From RGIG8124 sp045130665 (GTDB taxonomy: Bacteria > Bacillota > Clostridia > Christensenellales > CAG-917): a stretch of 64,000 bases of DNA. Numbering within the stretch: the stretch's first letter is position 1; every line of letters starts with the position of its first letter. A model generated the notes under the pieces. That model saw nothing but the letters and a program-made list of their open reading frames with translations, was not told the DNA's origin and ran no database searches. Positions 43,008 through 51,441 of the stretch are shown piece after piece. The translations under genes were made by a program, and so were the position numbers. Location: assembly GCA_045130665.1 (NCBI GenBank), contig JBGUQC010000004.1, positions 434,001 through 498,000 on the forward strand, read 5' to 3'.

Positions 43008-43493
43008 ATGGGATTAGAAATAGAATACAAGTATTTAGTAAACGAAATACCTTTTTATTTAGATGAGTTCAAACATAGTGAGATAGAACAGGTTTATTTA
43101 TCCATGCCAAATGCACTTGAAAATAGTTCATACCGCATTAGAATAATGGATGGAAAGATACTATATTGTGTTAAAGGTGAAGGCCTTATTCAAAGAGAAG
43201 AAAAAGAATATGAAATACCTGTTGAAAAGTATGATGAACTCATTAAGTTTATGTATGGTTATCCTATTTGTAAAACTAGATACTTCATCCCTATCCAAGA
43301 TGGATTAATTGCTGAACTTGATATATACCATAAACAGCTTAATGGTCTTATGACTGTCGAGGTTGAATTTAAACCTGAATACGATAGAAATAAATTCGTC
43401 CCTCCTGTTTGGTTTGGGAAGGACGTTACTAGTGATGCAAGATACAAGAATGCATCTCTTGCGAATTTAGATAATATTGATTCTTTATTATAA
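43008..43493 (+). CDS. CYTH-domain phosphohydrolase/cyclase-like protein
   Basis: 161 residues. The N-terminal ExExK signature (E4, E6, K8 in LEIEYKYLV) and alternating charged strands (SYRIRIMDGKILYCVKGEG, EEKEYEIPV, ELDIYHKQL, TVEVEFKPE) define a triphosphate tunnel enzyme. Members hydrolyse inorganic tri- or polyphosphate or thiamine triphosphate, or make cAMP. Inorganic triphosphatase activity is the commonest in bacteria, but the substrate is undetermined. Its last six bases overlap the end of the convergent hydrolase gene. Confidence 0.85.
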   Translation: MGLEIEYKYLVNEIPFYLDEFKHSEIEQVYLSMPNALENSSYRIRIMDGKILYCVKGEGLIQREEKEYEIPVEKYDELIKFMYGYPICKTRYFIPIQDGLIAELDIYHKQLNGLMTVEVEFKPEYDRNKFVPPVWFGKDVTSDARYKNASLANLDNIDSLL

Positions 43494-44378
43494 GTATTTT
43501 TCTAAGAACTTAAGGATTGGATTATAATACTCATCCCCTGCAAGTTGTGAGCCAGCGTGCCCACAATTTTCAACTATATTTATTTCTTTTTCTGTTGGAC
43601 ATACTGCATATAAATCCTCTGCGGACTTGTATGGTATGAATAAGTCTGCCTTACCATGAACAAAGAACATAGGATATTTTGCGTGTTCTACACAGCCTAT
43701 TGGAGAAATTGTTGTATAGTCTATACCTAATGTTTTCTTTGCTACTTTTTCAGAAGACTTTATAAGTCCCTTTGGAGCAAATCCAATAATTGCCTTACAT
43801 GTCATCTCAAATTCCCATTGAATTGTTTCGAAGGAACAGTCTTCAACAATTGCTACTACATTTTCCATGTCCTTGCATGAAGCCATACATACTGTTGCTC
43901 CACCTAAAGATGTACCATGAAGAACAATCTTTCCATCTGGGATACGTTTATTTATAAACTTAACCCAAATACCAACATCGTCACTTTCTTTAATACCAAA
44001 GGTTGTATATTCACCATCGCTGGTACCGAATGATCTATTATCATATAGCAATACATTGAATCCTTTTTGGAAGAATGTATATCCGTGCTTGGAATTATCT
44101 CTATATGCATCTGATTGATAGCCGTGAACAAGAATAACTGTTTTCTTGCTACCTGCATCATAGAAATAACCTCTCAGTGTTATTCCATCATCTGTCTCTA
44201 TTTCAACATTTTCACTTGGATATGCTTGAAGCAGCGCTTTGTATTTTTCTGTGCTTTCACAAAGTTCTGGGAATCTATCTCCCATTAACTTCTTTGCCAT
44301 TGTACTATTAGGATCCATTGGCTTTGGATTCTTTTGTCTTCTAAATGTTCCATTAAATATTGCTTTGCCTAAACACAT
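43488..44378 (-). CDS. Alpha/beta hydrolase (BAAT/YfhR-like)
   Basis: 296 residues from the ATG at 44378, which has GGAGGA eight bases upstream; the frame also reaches a TTG at 44393 that is inside this ribosome site. Motifs: VILVHGYQSD (oxyanion), DNRSFGTSDGEYTTFG, nucleophile elbow HGTSLGGAT, VHGKADLFIP (acid) and ENCGHAGS (base). It is an esterase/peptidase-type hydrolase of unknown substrate, cytosolic or peripheral, with no clear signal. It is last in the five-gene lipid-like operon. Confidence 0.82.
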   Translation of the reverse strand: MCLGKAIFNGTFRRQKNPKPMDPNSTMAKKLMGDRFPELCESTEKYKALLQAYPSENVEIETDDGITLRGYFYDAGSKKTVILVHGYQSDAYRDNSKHGYTFFQKGFNVLLYDNRSFGTSDGEYTTFGIKESDDVGIWVKFINKRIPDGKIVLHGTSLGGATVCMASCKDMENVVAIVEDCSFETIQWEFEMTCKAIIGFAPKGLIKSSEKVAKKTLGIDYTTISPIGCVEHAKYPMFFVHGKADLFIPYKSAEDLYAVCPTEKEINIVENCGHAGSQLAGDEYYNPILKFLEKYL

Positions 44379-44399
44379 TGTTTTATCCTCCAATGTATA

Positions 44400-45509
44400 T
44401 CACTTTTTCTTTATAAATGCAGCGAGTGATGTATTGCTTTCGCCAGAGACATAATCCTTAGTTGCATTTACTGCATGAGGATCATGGGCTTCTAAATAAT
44501 CTACTATCTCTTTTGCATCATTATCAAAGGTGAGCTTTTCAAAATCTGTTCCTATTAATTTAAAGAACTCATCTTCGTACATAATCTTTATGTGAGAACC
44601 ACTTCTTCCTCTAGCTCTAGACATAAATCCTTCTTGTTTGCATCCTCTATAAGAAACAAAAATATTTGATAAAAAAGTGTCTTTAGTTAACCTAGATCCA
44701 TAGTTTATCAATACATTTTGAATAGAACGAACATAATTGGCATCTGAATATAGTAACTTATCATTGAGCAAAATATTCTTTCCAGATAGTATATTCTTCT
44801 TTATTTCAGTAGGGACTTTTAAAGTGTCATCATAGACTTCATATAGTATATCTAAGTGTCTTTTGGACCTCTTATTTTCGCCCCTTCCATCTAGATATTT
44901 TTTATGATATGTAGGTCTCGTTCTGTCTATTTTATTCTCCCCTGGAATAATTTCATACTTTTCCAATAACTCCAAAGGAGTTAAACCCTCTTTTTCACAT
45001 ATTTTTTGCAATATAATAAGGGTTGCTCTTGCATCTTCGTCTGACCTATGAGGGATGTATTCTATCTCCATTTGTTTAGCAACATCTGGAAGGCTTGTTA
45101 AATGATTCTCATTATTAAGTATCATATAGATTTGAGCAACATCTATGAACTTGAATGGTATACGCTTAAGATGGTAAAAATCACAGGCATTGTTAAGGTA
45201 CTTAACATCGTTCTCCACTGCGTAACCAACAACTAAAATATCTCCATCAAAAATGGAGCAAATGGTTTTATATTGCTTGTCAAATTTTGGTGCAGCTCTA
45301 AATTGAGATTCAGGGTATGCTAACTCTATGTATTTCTTTTTTGAATAACTGGATGATAAAGAAAATTGTTTTGGTGCTGGGTTGACCAAAATATCTTCTT
45401 GCTTAGTGATATTAAAAGACGTATCTGCTAAACAATAGCCAAAGGAGCATAGAGAACCATCCTCTATACCCCCGCTACAACTTTCTATGTCATAAGATAA
45501 TAATTGCAT
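44400..45509 (-). CDS. DEDDh 3'-5' exonuclease-domain protein
   Basis: 369 residues. An N-terminal exonuclease fold (about 1-175) has Asp7 and Glu9 (SYDIES), an Asp in VGYAVENDVKYL and the closing HRSDEDAR. This is the DNA polymerase III epsilon-like set. The C-terminal ~150 residues (SGKNILLNDKLLYSDANYV...) might be a degenerate BRCT-like module, but I am unsure. It could trim DNA or RNA ends. Its ATG overlaps the last base of the GDPD stop, so expression is coupled. Confidence 0.8.
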   Translation of the reverse strand: MQLLSYDIESCSGGIEDGSLCSFGYCLADTSFNITKQEDILVNPAPKQFSLSSSYSKKKYIELAYPESQFRAAPKFDKQYKTICSIFDGDILVVGYAVENDVKYLNNACDFYHLKRIPFKFIDVAQIYMILNNENHLTSLPDVAKQMEIEYIPHRSDEDARATLIILQKICEKEGLTPLELLEKYEIIPGENKIDRTRPTYHKKYLDGRGENKRSKRHLDILYEVYDDTLKVPTEIKKNILSGKNILLNDKLLYSDANYVRSIQNVLINYGSRLTKDTFLSNIFVSYRGCKQEGFMSRARGRSGSHIKIMYEDEFFKLIGTDFEKLTFDNDAKEIVDYLEAHDPHAVNATKDYVSGESNTSLAAFIKKK

Positions 45510-46318
45510 TATTCAATAATATTTGTTGTTATAAAGTCTACGCCGTAAGATATGAATTTTTTTGCAATCTCTGGATCATCTAATGTCCATACATTTACCT
45601 TGATACCATTATCATGAAGTTCTTTAACTCTTGCCTCGGTTATTTCACGATAATAAATATCCAAGTCTAACTTGTTCTCCTTTAATGTCTTAACAAGTTT
45701 CTTATTATATCTCGTTGTTAAATATTCAACTGTAAAGTCTTTATCCATTTCTCTTAATACCAAACAGTTTGGTAAATCGAATGAGATAAATACCATCTTG
45801 TGGATATATCCTATCTCTTTAATAATCTCAACGATTTCCTTAATGTGTTCTGGTTCGAAATGGTTCTTTAATTCCAATACAGCAACCTTGTCATACTCTT
45901 TACAAACTTCTACGTACTCTTGAAGAGATGGCATTGTTGTTGCCTCTGGAGTATCCTCGCCATTCTTTACATTCAACTTAATGTTCTTTAATTCGTGGAA
46001 AGTGCTCTCCTCTACTTTTACCTTAACAGGTGCGACATTAGCTGTAGTATCATCGTGGATAATTATATACTTGCCATCTTTGGTGACATGTGTATCTGTT
46101 TCAATACCATAGAAGGACTTTTCACCAGCTGCTCTAAATGAAGCAATTGTGTTTTGTTGATGGAAAGATGAGTATCCTCTGTGAGCAACAAATAAAGTAT
46201 TGCCTTTATCTTCGATAACAATTCTCTCTGTTGGTGGATGCTTTGCCCTTCTTATGTGGTTAATAATAATTCTTGGCATAAAATACAACCTTGGTACTCT
46301 GTTTATCATTTTGAACAT
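45509..46318 (-). CDS. Glycerophosphodiester phosphodiesterase
   Basis: 269 residues from the ATG at 46318, eight bases after AAGGGG; a GTG at 46327 is also in frame but abuts the site. GDPD signatures: AHRGYSSFHQQNTIASFRAA, YGIETDTHVTKDGKYIIIHDDT (metal and catalytic residues), AVLELKNH and NVWTLDDPE near the end. The N-terminus is basic and hydrophobic (MFKMINRVPRLYFMPRIIINHIRR), perhaps membrane-associated. It cleaves glycerophosphodiesters to glycerol-3-phosphate and an alcohol. Confidence 0.9.
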   Translation of the reverse strand: MFKMINRVPRLYFMPRIIINHIRRAKHPPTERIVIEDKGNTLFVAHRGYSSFHQQNTIASFRAAGEKSFYGIETDTHVTKDGKYIIIHDDTTANVAPVKVKVEESTFHELKNIKLNVKNGEDTPEATTMPSLQEYVEVCKEYDKVAVLELKNHFEPEHIKEIVEIIKEIGYIHKMVFISFDLPNCLVLREMDKDFTVEYLTTRYNKKLVKTLKENKLDLDIYYREITEARVKELHDNGIKVNVWTLDDPEIAKKFISYGVDFITTNIIE

Positions 46319-46330
46319 ATTTAACACCCC

Positions 46331-46873
46331 TTATATATTATATACTTTATATTTTCCGTTTTTTGTAGATATGGCGAAGAAATTGTTGTCTTCTGGCCAT
46401 TTATTTAATAATCCCTCTATGCATCCTGTTGTGCATTTATGGCCCCCTACGATAATATTTACATCCATATCTTTATATGCACTTATAATCTCATCTAAGA
46501 AGCTTTTAATTCTTGCCTTGAAAGCACCTGGATCCTCTACTCCTTTATATAGACTTCTATCTGGCAACAAACCAAATTCAAAGTGCAAGTTCTCATCTAT
46601 AACCTTATTATCTGCCTCACCCATATCACATGGTTGAAGTCTTTCATCTATGATGATTTTGTTTTTATCTATTCCCGTTGCAATAGACACAGTCTGGATT
46701 GCTCTTTCTTGAGGAGAAGAATATGCTTTAAAAAACTTAATGTTTTTTAGTTCATTACTTAATTCCTCTGCCTGCGCAATGCCATGCTCGTTTAGAGGCA
46801 AACCTGTTTTACCTTGAAGTTTGTGCTCTAAATTTAAATTAGTTTGGCCATGCCTTACAACGTATAATTTCAT
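46331..46873 (-). CDS. Histidine-phosphatase-family protein (phosphoglycerate mutase-like)
   Basis: 180 residues. The catalytic RHGQTNLN motif (His8) is followed by the second Arg in SSPQERAIQT. A Glu in DERLQPCDMGEAD and the second His in VGGHKCTT complete the set. These are usually phosphatases of small sugars or nucleotides rather than true mutases. It starts one base after the stop of the PLC-like gene. Confidence 0.88.
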   Translation of the reverse strand: MKLYVVRHGQTNLNLEHKLQGKTGLPLNEHGIAQAEELSNELKNIKFFKAYSSPQERAIQTVSIATGIDKNKIIIDERLQPCDMGEADNKVIDENLHFEFGLLPDRSLYKGVEDPGAFKARIKSFLDEIISAYKDMDVNIIVGGHKCTTGCIEGLLNKWPEDNNFFAISTKNGKYKVYNI

Positions 46874-46874
46874 A

Positions 46875-48071
46875 TTATCCTAATATAGATGCAACCAGTG
46901 CCTTGTTTCTTGCTAGCATAAGAGCATTAACTTTATTGTTATAATCTCCGTTATCCGTGTTAATAAAGTCTGCTTGTAAAATAGGCATAACATCTAACCA
47001 ATAGTTTATTCTCTCATCTTCAATGACTTTTATATTGTGCTTCTCAGCTATACGAAGAAGTGAACAACCAAATAAGTCAGTGAAAATATCTTCTATTCCC
47101 TTTGTAGACATACAAGCTTGAGATTGAATAACTCTTAGTTTGGTATATGTATATGCATCCTTTTCTAATTCTTCACAAGTTGTTTGGATTGCATTTTTTA
47201 ATGCTTTTGTTGTGTTTCTTTGATGCCATGGATCTATCGTATGAGATTCTAAATCAAAGAACTTGTGCTTATATATGGTTTCCTCTCCCTCTTGCTCTGG
47301 TCTATATTCTTTGTCTCTTTCTCTAGTCTCAAGTAATACAACACCTGCAGCAGTTCCGTTTAAGGTTAAATCATTATATCTAAGATCTCCAATAAGCACA
47401 TCTCCTGTCCCCTCTGCATATACATCTGTATCTGCATAATGAACGTAATCATAAATGGTTTTACCATTTAATGTTATTGTAGATAGATATGTTTGAAAGT
47501 CGCCATATGTCTTCTTGCTATTTGTTAAACCACATGGATGTAACTTTAGTACTACAATTTCTCCTGGATGTGTTTCGCAGAACTCCATTACCTGTATTAT
47601 GTAATCTCTAAATATTCCAGAAACTAAAGTGTGTGTTGCATACCAATCTCCATGTGTATAACTATATTTTAGATGTAGGAATCTACTACCTTGTAGTAAT
47701 TGCTCTCCAACTGAGATTGTTTGTGTTCTTGCAAATCTATATGAAATACCTTTTCCTGCACCAGCAAGTATTTTCAATCCTTGAGATGTAGATTCATCTG
47801 TTTCAGACTTCATACTAAGTAGATTTGTATCTGCATCATGAGAACCAAGCATGGAGATATCAATAAGTCTTGGATTAGCTTCTTTAATACCCTCTATGTT
47901 TGAGAGTACAAAACCATAAGCTTTGTCCTTATTTCCCTCACTCTTAATGCCTAAGTCGGAAACATTTAACTCGCAAGCAACAAAGATTGCAAAAACTAAA
48001 ATGACAGACAATATAACTGCCGTAACAATAAGTTTAGTTTTCTTTCTTTTTTGTGCCTTGTTCTCGTCCAT
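46875..48071 (-). CDS. Membrane-anchored PI-PLC-like phosphodiesterase with altered active site
   Basis: 398 residues. A hydrophobic segment (about 13-33) may be a membrane anchor or a lipoprotein signal (FVAC, Cys33). The PLC-X-like domain starts DISMLGSHDADT with His78 and Asp79 at the place of the catalytic HD. The segment that normally reads D-x-R is SRFLHLKY, with His133 and Lys135 replacing Asp and Arg. A second His is in WYATHTLVSG (His147). It may cleave another phosphodiester or be inactive. It heads the operon, and a purine-rich AAGGGGGA lies 33 bases from the ATG rather than at the usual distance. Confidence 0.75.
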   Translation of the reverse strand: MDENKAQKRKKTKLIVTAVILSVILVFAIFVACELNVSDLGIKSEGNKDKAYGFVLSNIEGIKEANPRLIDISMLGSHDADTNLLSMKSETDESTSQGLKILAGAGKGISYRFARTQTISVGEQLLQGSRFLHLKYSYTHGDWYATHTLVSGIFRDYIIQVMEFCETHPGEIVVLKLHPCGLTNSKKTYGDFQTYLSTITLNGKTIYDYVHYADTDVYAEGTGDVLIGDLRYNDLTLNGTAAGVVLLETRERDKEYRPEQEGEETIYKHKFFDLESHTIDPWHQRNTTKALKNAIQTTCEELEKDAYTYTKLRVIQSQACMSTKGIEDIFTDLFGCSLLRIAEKHNIKVIEDERINYWLDVMPILQADFINTDNGDYNNKVNALMLARNKALVASILG

Positions 48072-48242
48072 AATAAATTTGCAATTTGGGACTATAAAAA
48101 ATCCCCCTTATCAATATTTAATATTATCATATTAACAATTCGTAAAACAATATACAGATTTTTAGATATGTATATTTTCTTTTACACGGATAAAAATTTT
48201 TCTTAAAAATTTCAAAAATCTATGTAGGAAACATACGCTTTA

Positions 48243-48251
48243 TGCTATAAT
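48243..48251 (+). promoter_or_regulatory. Extended -10 promoter of the adenine deaminase gene
   Basis: TGCTATAAT (48243-48251) is an extended -10 with no good -35. The leader to the ATG at 48279 is only about 20 bases and carries AGGAGA, so there is no room for a riboswitch. Confidence 0.6.
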
Positions 48252-48278
48252 TACCTTATTAAAATCAGGAGATTTAAG

Positions 48279-50069
48279 ATGATTAATTATTTTTGCAAGA
48301 CCCCACTTTGGGAATCTAGTAGAACACTTGTAGATGTTGCTCAAGGCAGAAAAGAAGCAGACACAGTTATAAAGGGCGCAACCCTAGTTAATGTTTGCAC
48401 ACATGAATTTATTGAGAATACAGATGTTGCAATAGTCATGGGCCGTATTGCTATGGTTGGAGATTGTTCACATTGTATTGGAGATAATACAAAGGTTATA
48501 GATGCAAAAGGCAAATATCTTGCTCCTGCATTTATGGATGGGCACATCCACATTGAATCTTCCATGATAGCGCCAAGCACTTATGCAAAAGCAGTTGTCC
48601 CACACGGAACATCTGTTGTGTTTATGGATCCACACGAGATATATAACGTCACTGGACAAGTAGGTGTAGACTGGATGCTTAAAGATGCAGCAAATACTCC
48701 TCTAAAAGCAATTCTAACCGCCCCTTCTTGTGTTCCAGCAGTTCCTGGTTTTGAAGACACTGGCTCATTCGTTGGACCAGAAGAGATTAAAAAAGCAATG
48801 GAAATGAATGAATGTGTTGGCCTTGGAGAGATGATGAACTTCCCTGGCATCCTTTCTTCAGATGCAACAGCACATGCAATAGTTGGAGAAACATTAAAAG
48901 CAGGGAAAATTGCAACAGGTCACTACTCCATTCCAGAAACAGGCAAAGGATTAAATGCATACATAGCATCTGGTATCCGTTGCTGCCATGAATCTGTATC
49001 CGAAGAAGATGCAATAGCCAAGATGAGATTGGGTATGTACTGTCTCTTTAGAGAAGGCTCTGCTTGGCATGATTTACAAGAAGTTGGCAAGGCAATAACA
49101 AAACACGAGATAGATTCAAGATTTGCTTGTCTTTGTTCAGATGATGCTCATCCTCATACTATTATTGGTAAGGGCCATTTAGATTATATTATTAAAAGAG
49201 CAATCGAGGAAGGAATAGATCCTATCACAGCTATTCAAATGGTAACAATTAACATTGCACAATGTTATCAGCTAGACCATGAAATGGGCTCTGTAACGCC
49301 TTCTAAATGCGCTGATTTGGTTTTAATAGATGATATCAATAATTGTCACGTTGTTGACGTATGGATTAATGGAGACCACGTAGCACATAATGGTGAAATG
49401 CTCGTTGAAACAAACCTATATCCATATCCAAATACTTTAAAGAATTCTGTACACCTCACTCTAAAGAGTGAAAAGGACTTTGTTTTAAAACATCCAGGAG
49501 ACAAAGTTAAGGTTAGAGCTATTGAAGTAACTCCTGGAAAAGTTGGTACAAATGAATACATAACAACACTAGATGTTAAAGACGGAGAAATACAAACAGA
49601 TCCAAACCAAGATATCTTAAAAGCATTTGTCTTTGAAAGACATCATGAAACTGGAACGGTTGGTATTGGATTTATAAAAGGCTTTGGCATTAAAGAAGGT
49701 GCTCTTGCTCAAACATTCGCACACGATGCACATAATCTTTTGGTTGTTGGAAGCAATAATGCAGATATGGCACTTGCTGCAAACGAATTAATTAAATGCG
49801 GTGGCGGTATGATAGCTGTTCAAAACGGAAAGATTATAGGAAAAGTTGAACTACCTATTGCTGGTCTTGTTTCAGATGAACCAATTGAGATTATGAATAA
49901 AAAAATTCATGAACTTGAACTTGCATGGGCAAAGATGGGTTCTACTCTTCCTTCCCCATTCATGACAATGTCTATTGTCCCTCTTGCTTGTATTCCAGTT
50001 TTAAGACTTACAAATAGAGGACTTGTAAACTGTCTATCATTTACTTTTGAAAAATCTATATTAGATTAA
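48279..50069 (+). CDS. ade: Adenine deaminase
   Basis: 596 residues of the Ade amidohydrolase family. It converts adenine to hypoxanthine and ammonia in purine salvage. Motifs: FMDGHIHIESSMIAPS (metal His pair), PHGTSVVFMDPHEI, GLGEMMNFPGIL, ATGHYSI, CSDDAHPHT and the C-terminal CGGGMIAVQNGK region specific to this family. It acts in the cytosol with divalent metal. It stands alone, divergent from the PLC operon. Confidence 0.96.
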   Translation: MINYFCKTPLWESSRTLVDVAQGRKEADTVIKGATLVNVCTHEFIENTDVAIVMGRIAMVGDCSHCIGDNTKVIDAKGKYLAPAFMDGHIHIESSMIAPSTYAKAVVPHGTSVVFMDPHEIYNVTGQVGVDWMLKDAANTPLKAILTAPSCVPAVPGFEDTGSFVGPEEIKKAMEMNECVGLGEMMNFPGILSSDATAHAIVGETLKAGKIATGHYSIPETGKGLNAYIASGIRCCHESVSEEDAIAKMRLGMYCLFREGSAWHDLQEVGKAITKHEIDSRFACLCSDDAHPHTIIGKGHLDYIIKRAIEEGIDPITAIQMVTINIAQCYQLDHEMGSVTPSKCADLVLIDDINNCHVVDVWINGDHVAHNGEMLVETNLYPYPNTLKNSVHLTLKSEKDFVLKHPGDKVKVRAIEVTPGKVGTNEYITTLDVKDGEIQTDPNQDILKAFVFERHHETGTVGIGFIKGFGIKEGALAQTFAHDAHNLLVVGSNNADMALAANELIKCGGGMIAVQNGKIIGKVELPIAGLVSDEPIEIMNKKIHELELAWAKMGSTLPSPFMTMSIVPLACIPVLRLTNRGLVNCLSFTFEKSILD

Positions 50070-50086
50070 TACAATATATAATATAT

Positions 50087-50122
50087 AAAAAAGATACCGT
50101 GGTTTTGCCAAGGTATCTTTTT
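50087..50122 (+). terminator. Bidirectional terminator between ade and efp
   Basis: AAAAGATACC/GGTATCTTTT arms with an inner TGG/CCA pair; T tracts on both strands. Confidence 0.85.
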
Positions 50123-50139
50123 ATTTGTCTTAATAAGAA

Positions 50140-50703
50140 TTATAAACGAGACATATATTCGCCTGTTCTTGTATCGATTCTAATAACGTCTCCTTCGTTA
50201 ACAAACATTGGAACTTGTAATTCAAATCCAGTTTCAACTGTTGCAGGTTTCTTTCCAGATGTTGCTGTGTTACCCATAACTGCTGGTTCACATACTGTTA
50301 CTTTGAGTTCTACAAAGTTTGCTGGTTCAACTGAGAATGCTTTGCCTTGGAAGAATTTTACTGTTACTGAATCATTTTCTTTAATGAATTGTAATGTGTC
50401 AGATACTTGCTCATATGTTAATGGAACCATTTCATATGTATCGTTATCCATGAAGTAATAGAAATCTCCGTCATTGTAGCTATATTGCATTGTCTTAGTT
50501 TCAATAGTTGCTAATTCTAATTTTTCTGTTGGGTTGAATGTTCTTTCTAAAACTTTACCTGTTACAACGTTTTTAAGTGTTGTTCTTACGAATGCTGCAC
50601 CTTTACCTGGTTTTACATGTAAGAATTCAACAACTGTCATAATGTTGTTATCTAATAAGAAAGTAACGTTTTTTCTGATTTCACCTGCGGTAATGTTTGC
50701 CAT
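50140..50703 (-). CDS. efp: Elongation factor P
   Basis: 187 residues, three beta-barrel domains. It rescues ribosomes stalled at polyproline stretches. The tip loop is HVKPGKGAAFVR with Lys34, the position modified in species with a modification enzyme. The C-terminal signature VPMFVNEGDVIRIDTRTGEYMSRL fragment is intact. No epmA or epmB-like genes are visible. It follows rny and the M24 peptidase on the same strand with a 39-base gap. Confidence 0.97.
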   Translation of the reverse strand: MANITAGEIRKNVTFLLDNNIMTVVEFLHVKPGKGAAFVRTTLKNVVTGKVLERTFNPTEKLELATIETKTMQYSYNDGDFYYFMDNDTYEMVPLTYEQVSDTLQFIKENDSVTVKFFQGKAFSVEPANFVELKVTVCEPAVMGNTATSGKKPATVETGFELQVPMFVNEGDVIRIDTRTGEYMSRL

Positions 50704-50742
50704 AGTTTTATCTCCTATATATTTATAAATTAAATTTCTAAT

Positions 50743-51441
50743 TTAAAGAACAATTAAGTTTGTTGGTATTTTACTTAATGCTCCTGTTTTTCCAATGATA
50801 TACATGTCCTCTATTCTAACACCCATTTTATTTGGGAGATAGATACCTGGTTCAACAGTGACAACCTCGTTTTTTTGAAGTGTCTCTTCACTCTTTGTAT
50901 TGAGTGTCGGTGCTTCGTGTATTTCACAACCTACACCATGACCTGTTCCATGTATATAGTATTCGCCGTATCCTTCATTAACAATTACATCTCTTGCAAT
51001 CTTGTCTATTCCTTTGCAAGAATAGCCTTCGGCTAATGCATCTACGGCTAAATCTTTAGATCTTTTTACAATCTCATAAATTTTCTTTTGTTCATCATTT
51101 ACAAAACCAAAACCGAATGTTCTTGTAAAGTCTGAGCATTGCCCATCTTTGACTGCACCCATATCTAAAGTTACTAACATGCCTTTTTCAAGTTTTTTAT
51201 CTTTAGAAGGAACGTGGTGTGGCTCACATCCATTTTCGCCAAAGGCTGCTATGGTGTTGAAAGATAAACCATCCCCTCCTTCTTCAATAACGAACTTGTA
51301 TACCAAAAGGGCAAGGTCTAATTCGGTCATGCCCTCTTTGATATAACTTGTTGTAATCTTATCGTAGACGACATCAATGATACGAACTGCTTCTAATATC
51401 GCTTTGATGTCCTCTTCTGTTTTGATAAGTCTACTTGGCAT
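50743..51441 (-). CDS. Minimal M24 metallopeptidase (Xaa-Pro peptidase-like, catalytic domain only)
   Basis: 232 residues containing only the pita-bread domain. Metal ligands are LDMGAV and CSDFTRTF (two Asp), HGTGHGVGCEIHE (His), EPGIY (Glu) and RIEDM (Glu). Normal Xaa-Pro aminopeptidases have ~350 residues with a creatinase-like N-terminal domain, which is missing here. Methionine aminopeptidases are of similar length, but the HGTGHGVGCEIHE and FNTIAAFGENGCEPHH segments fit the prolidase side. The ATG lies inside the end of rny (11-base overlap), so translation is coupled. Confidence 0.88.
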   Translation of the reverse strand: MPSRLIKTEEDIKAILEAVRIIDVVYDKITTSYIKEGMTELDLALLVYKFVIEEGGDGLSFNTIAAFGENGCEPHHVPSKDKKLEKGMLVTLDMGAVKDGQCSDFTRTFGFGFVNDEQKKIYEIVKRSKDLAVDALAEGYSCKGIDKIARDVIVNEGYGEYYIHGTGHGVGCEIHEAPTLNTKSEETLQKNEVVTVEPGIYLPNKMGVRIEDMYIIGKTGALSKIPTNLIVL

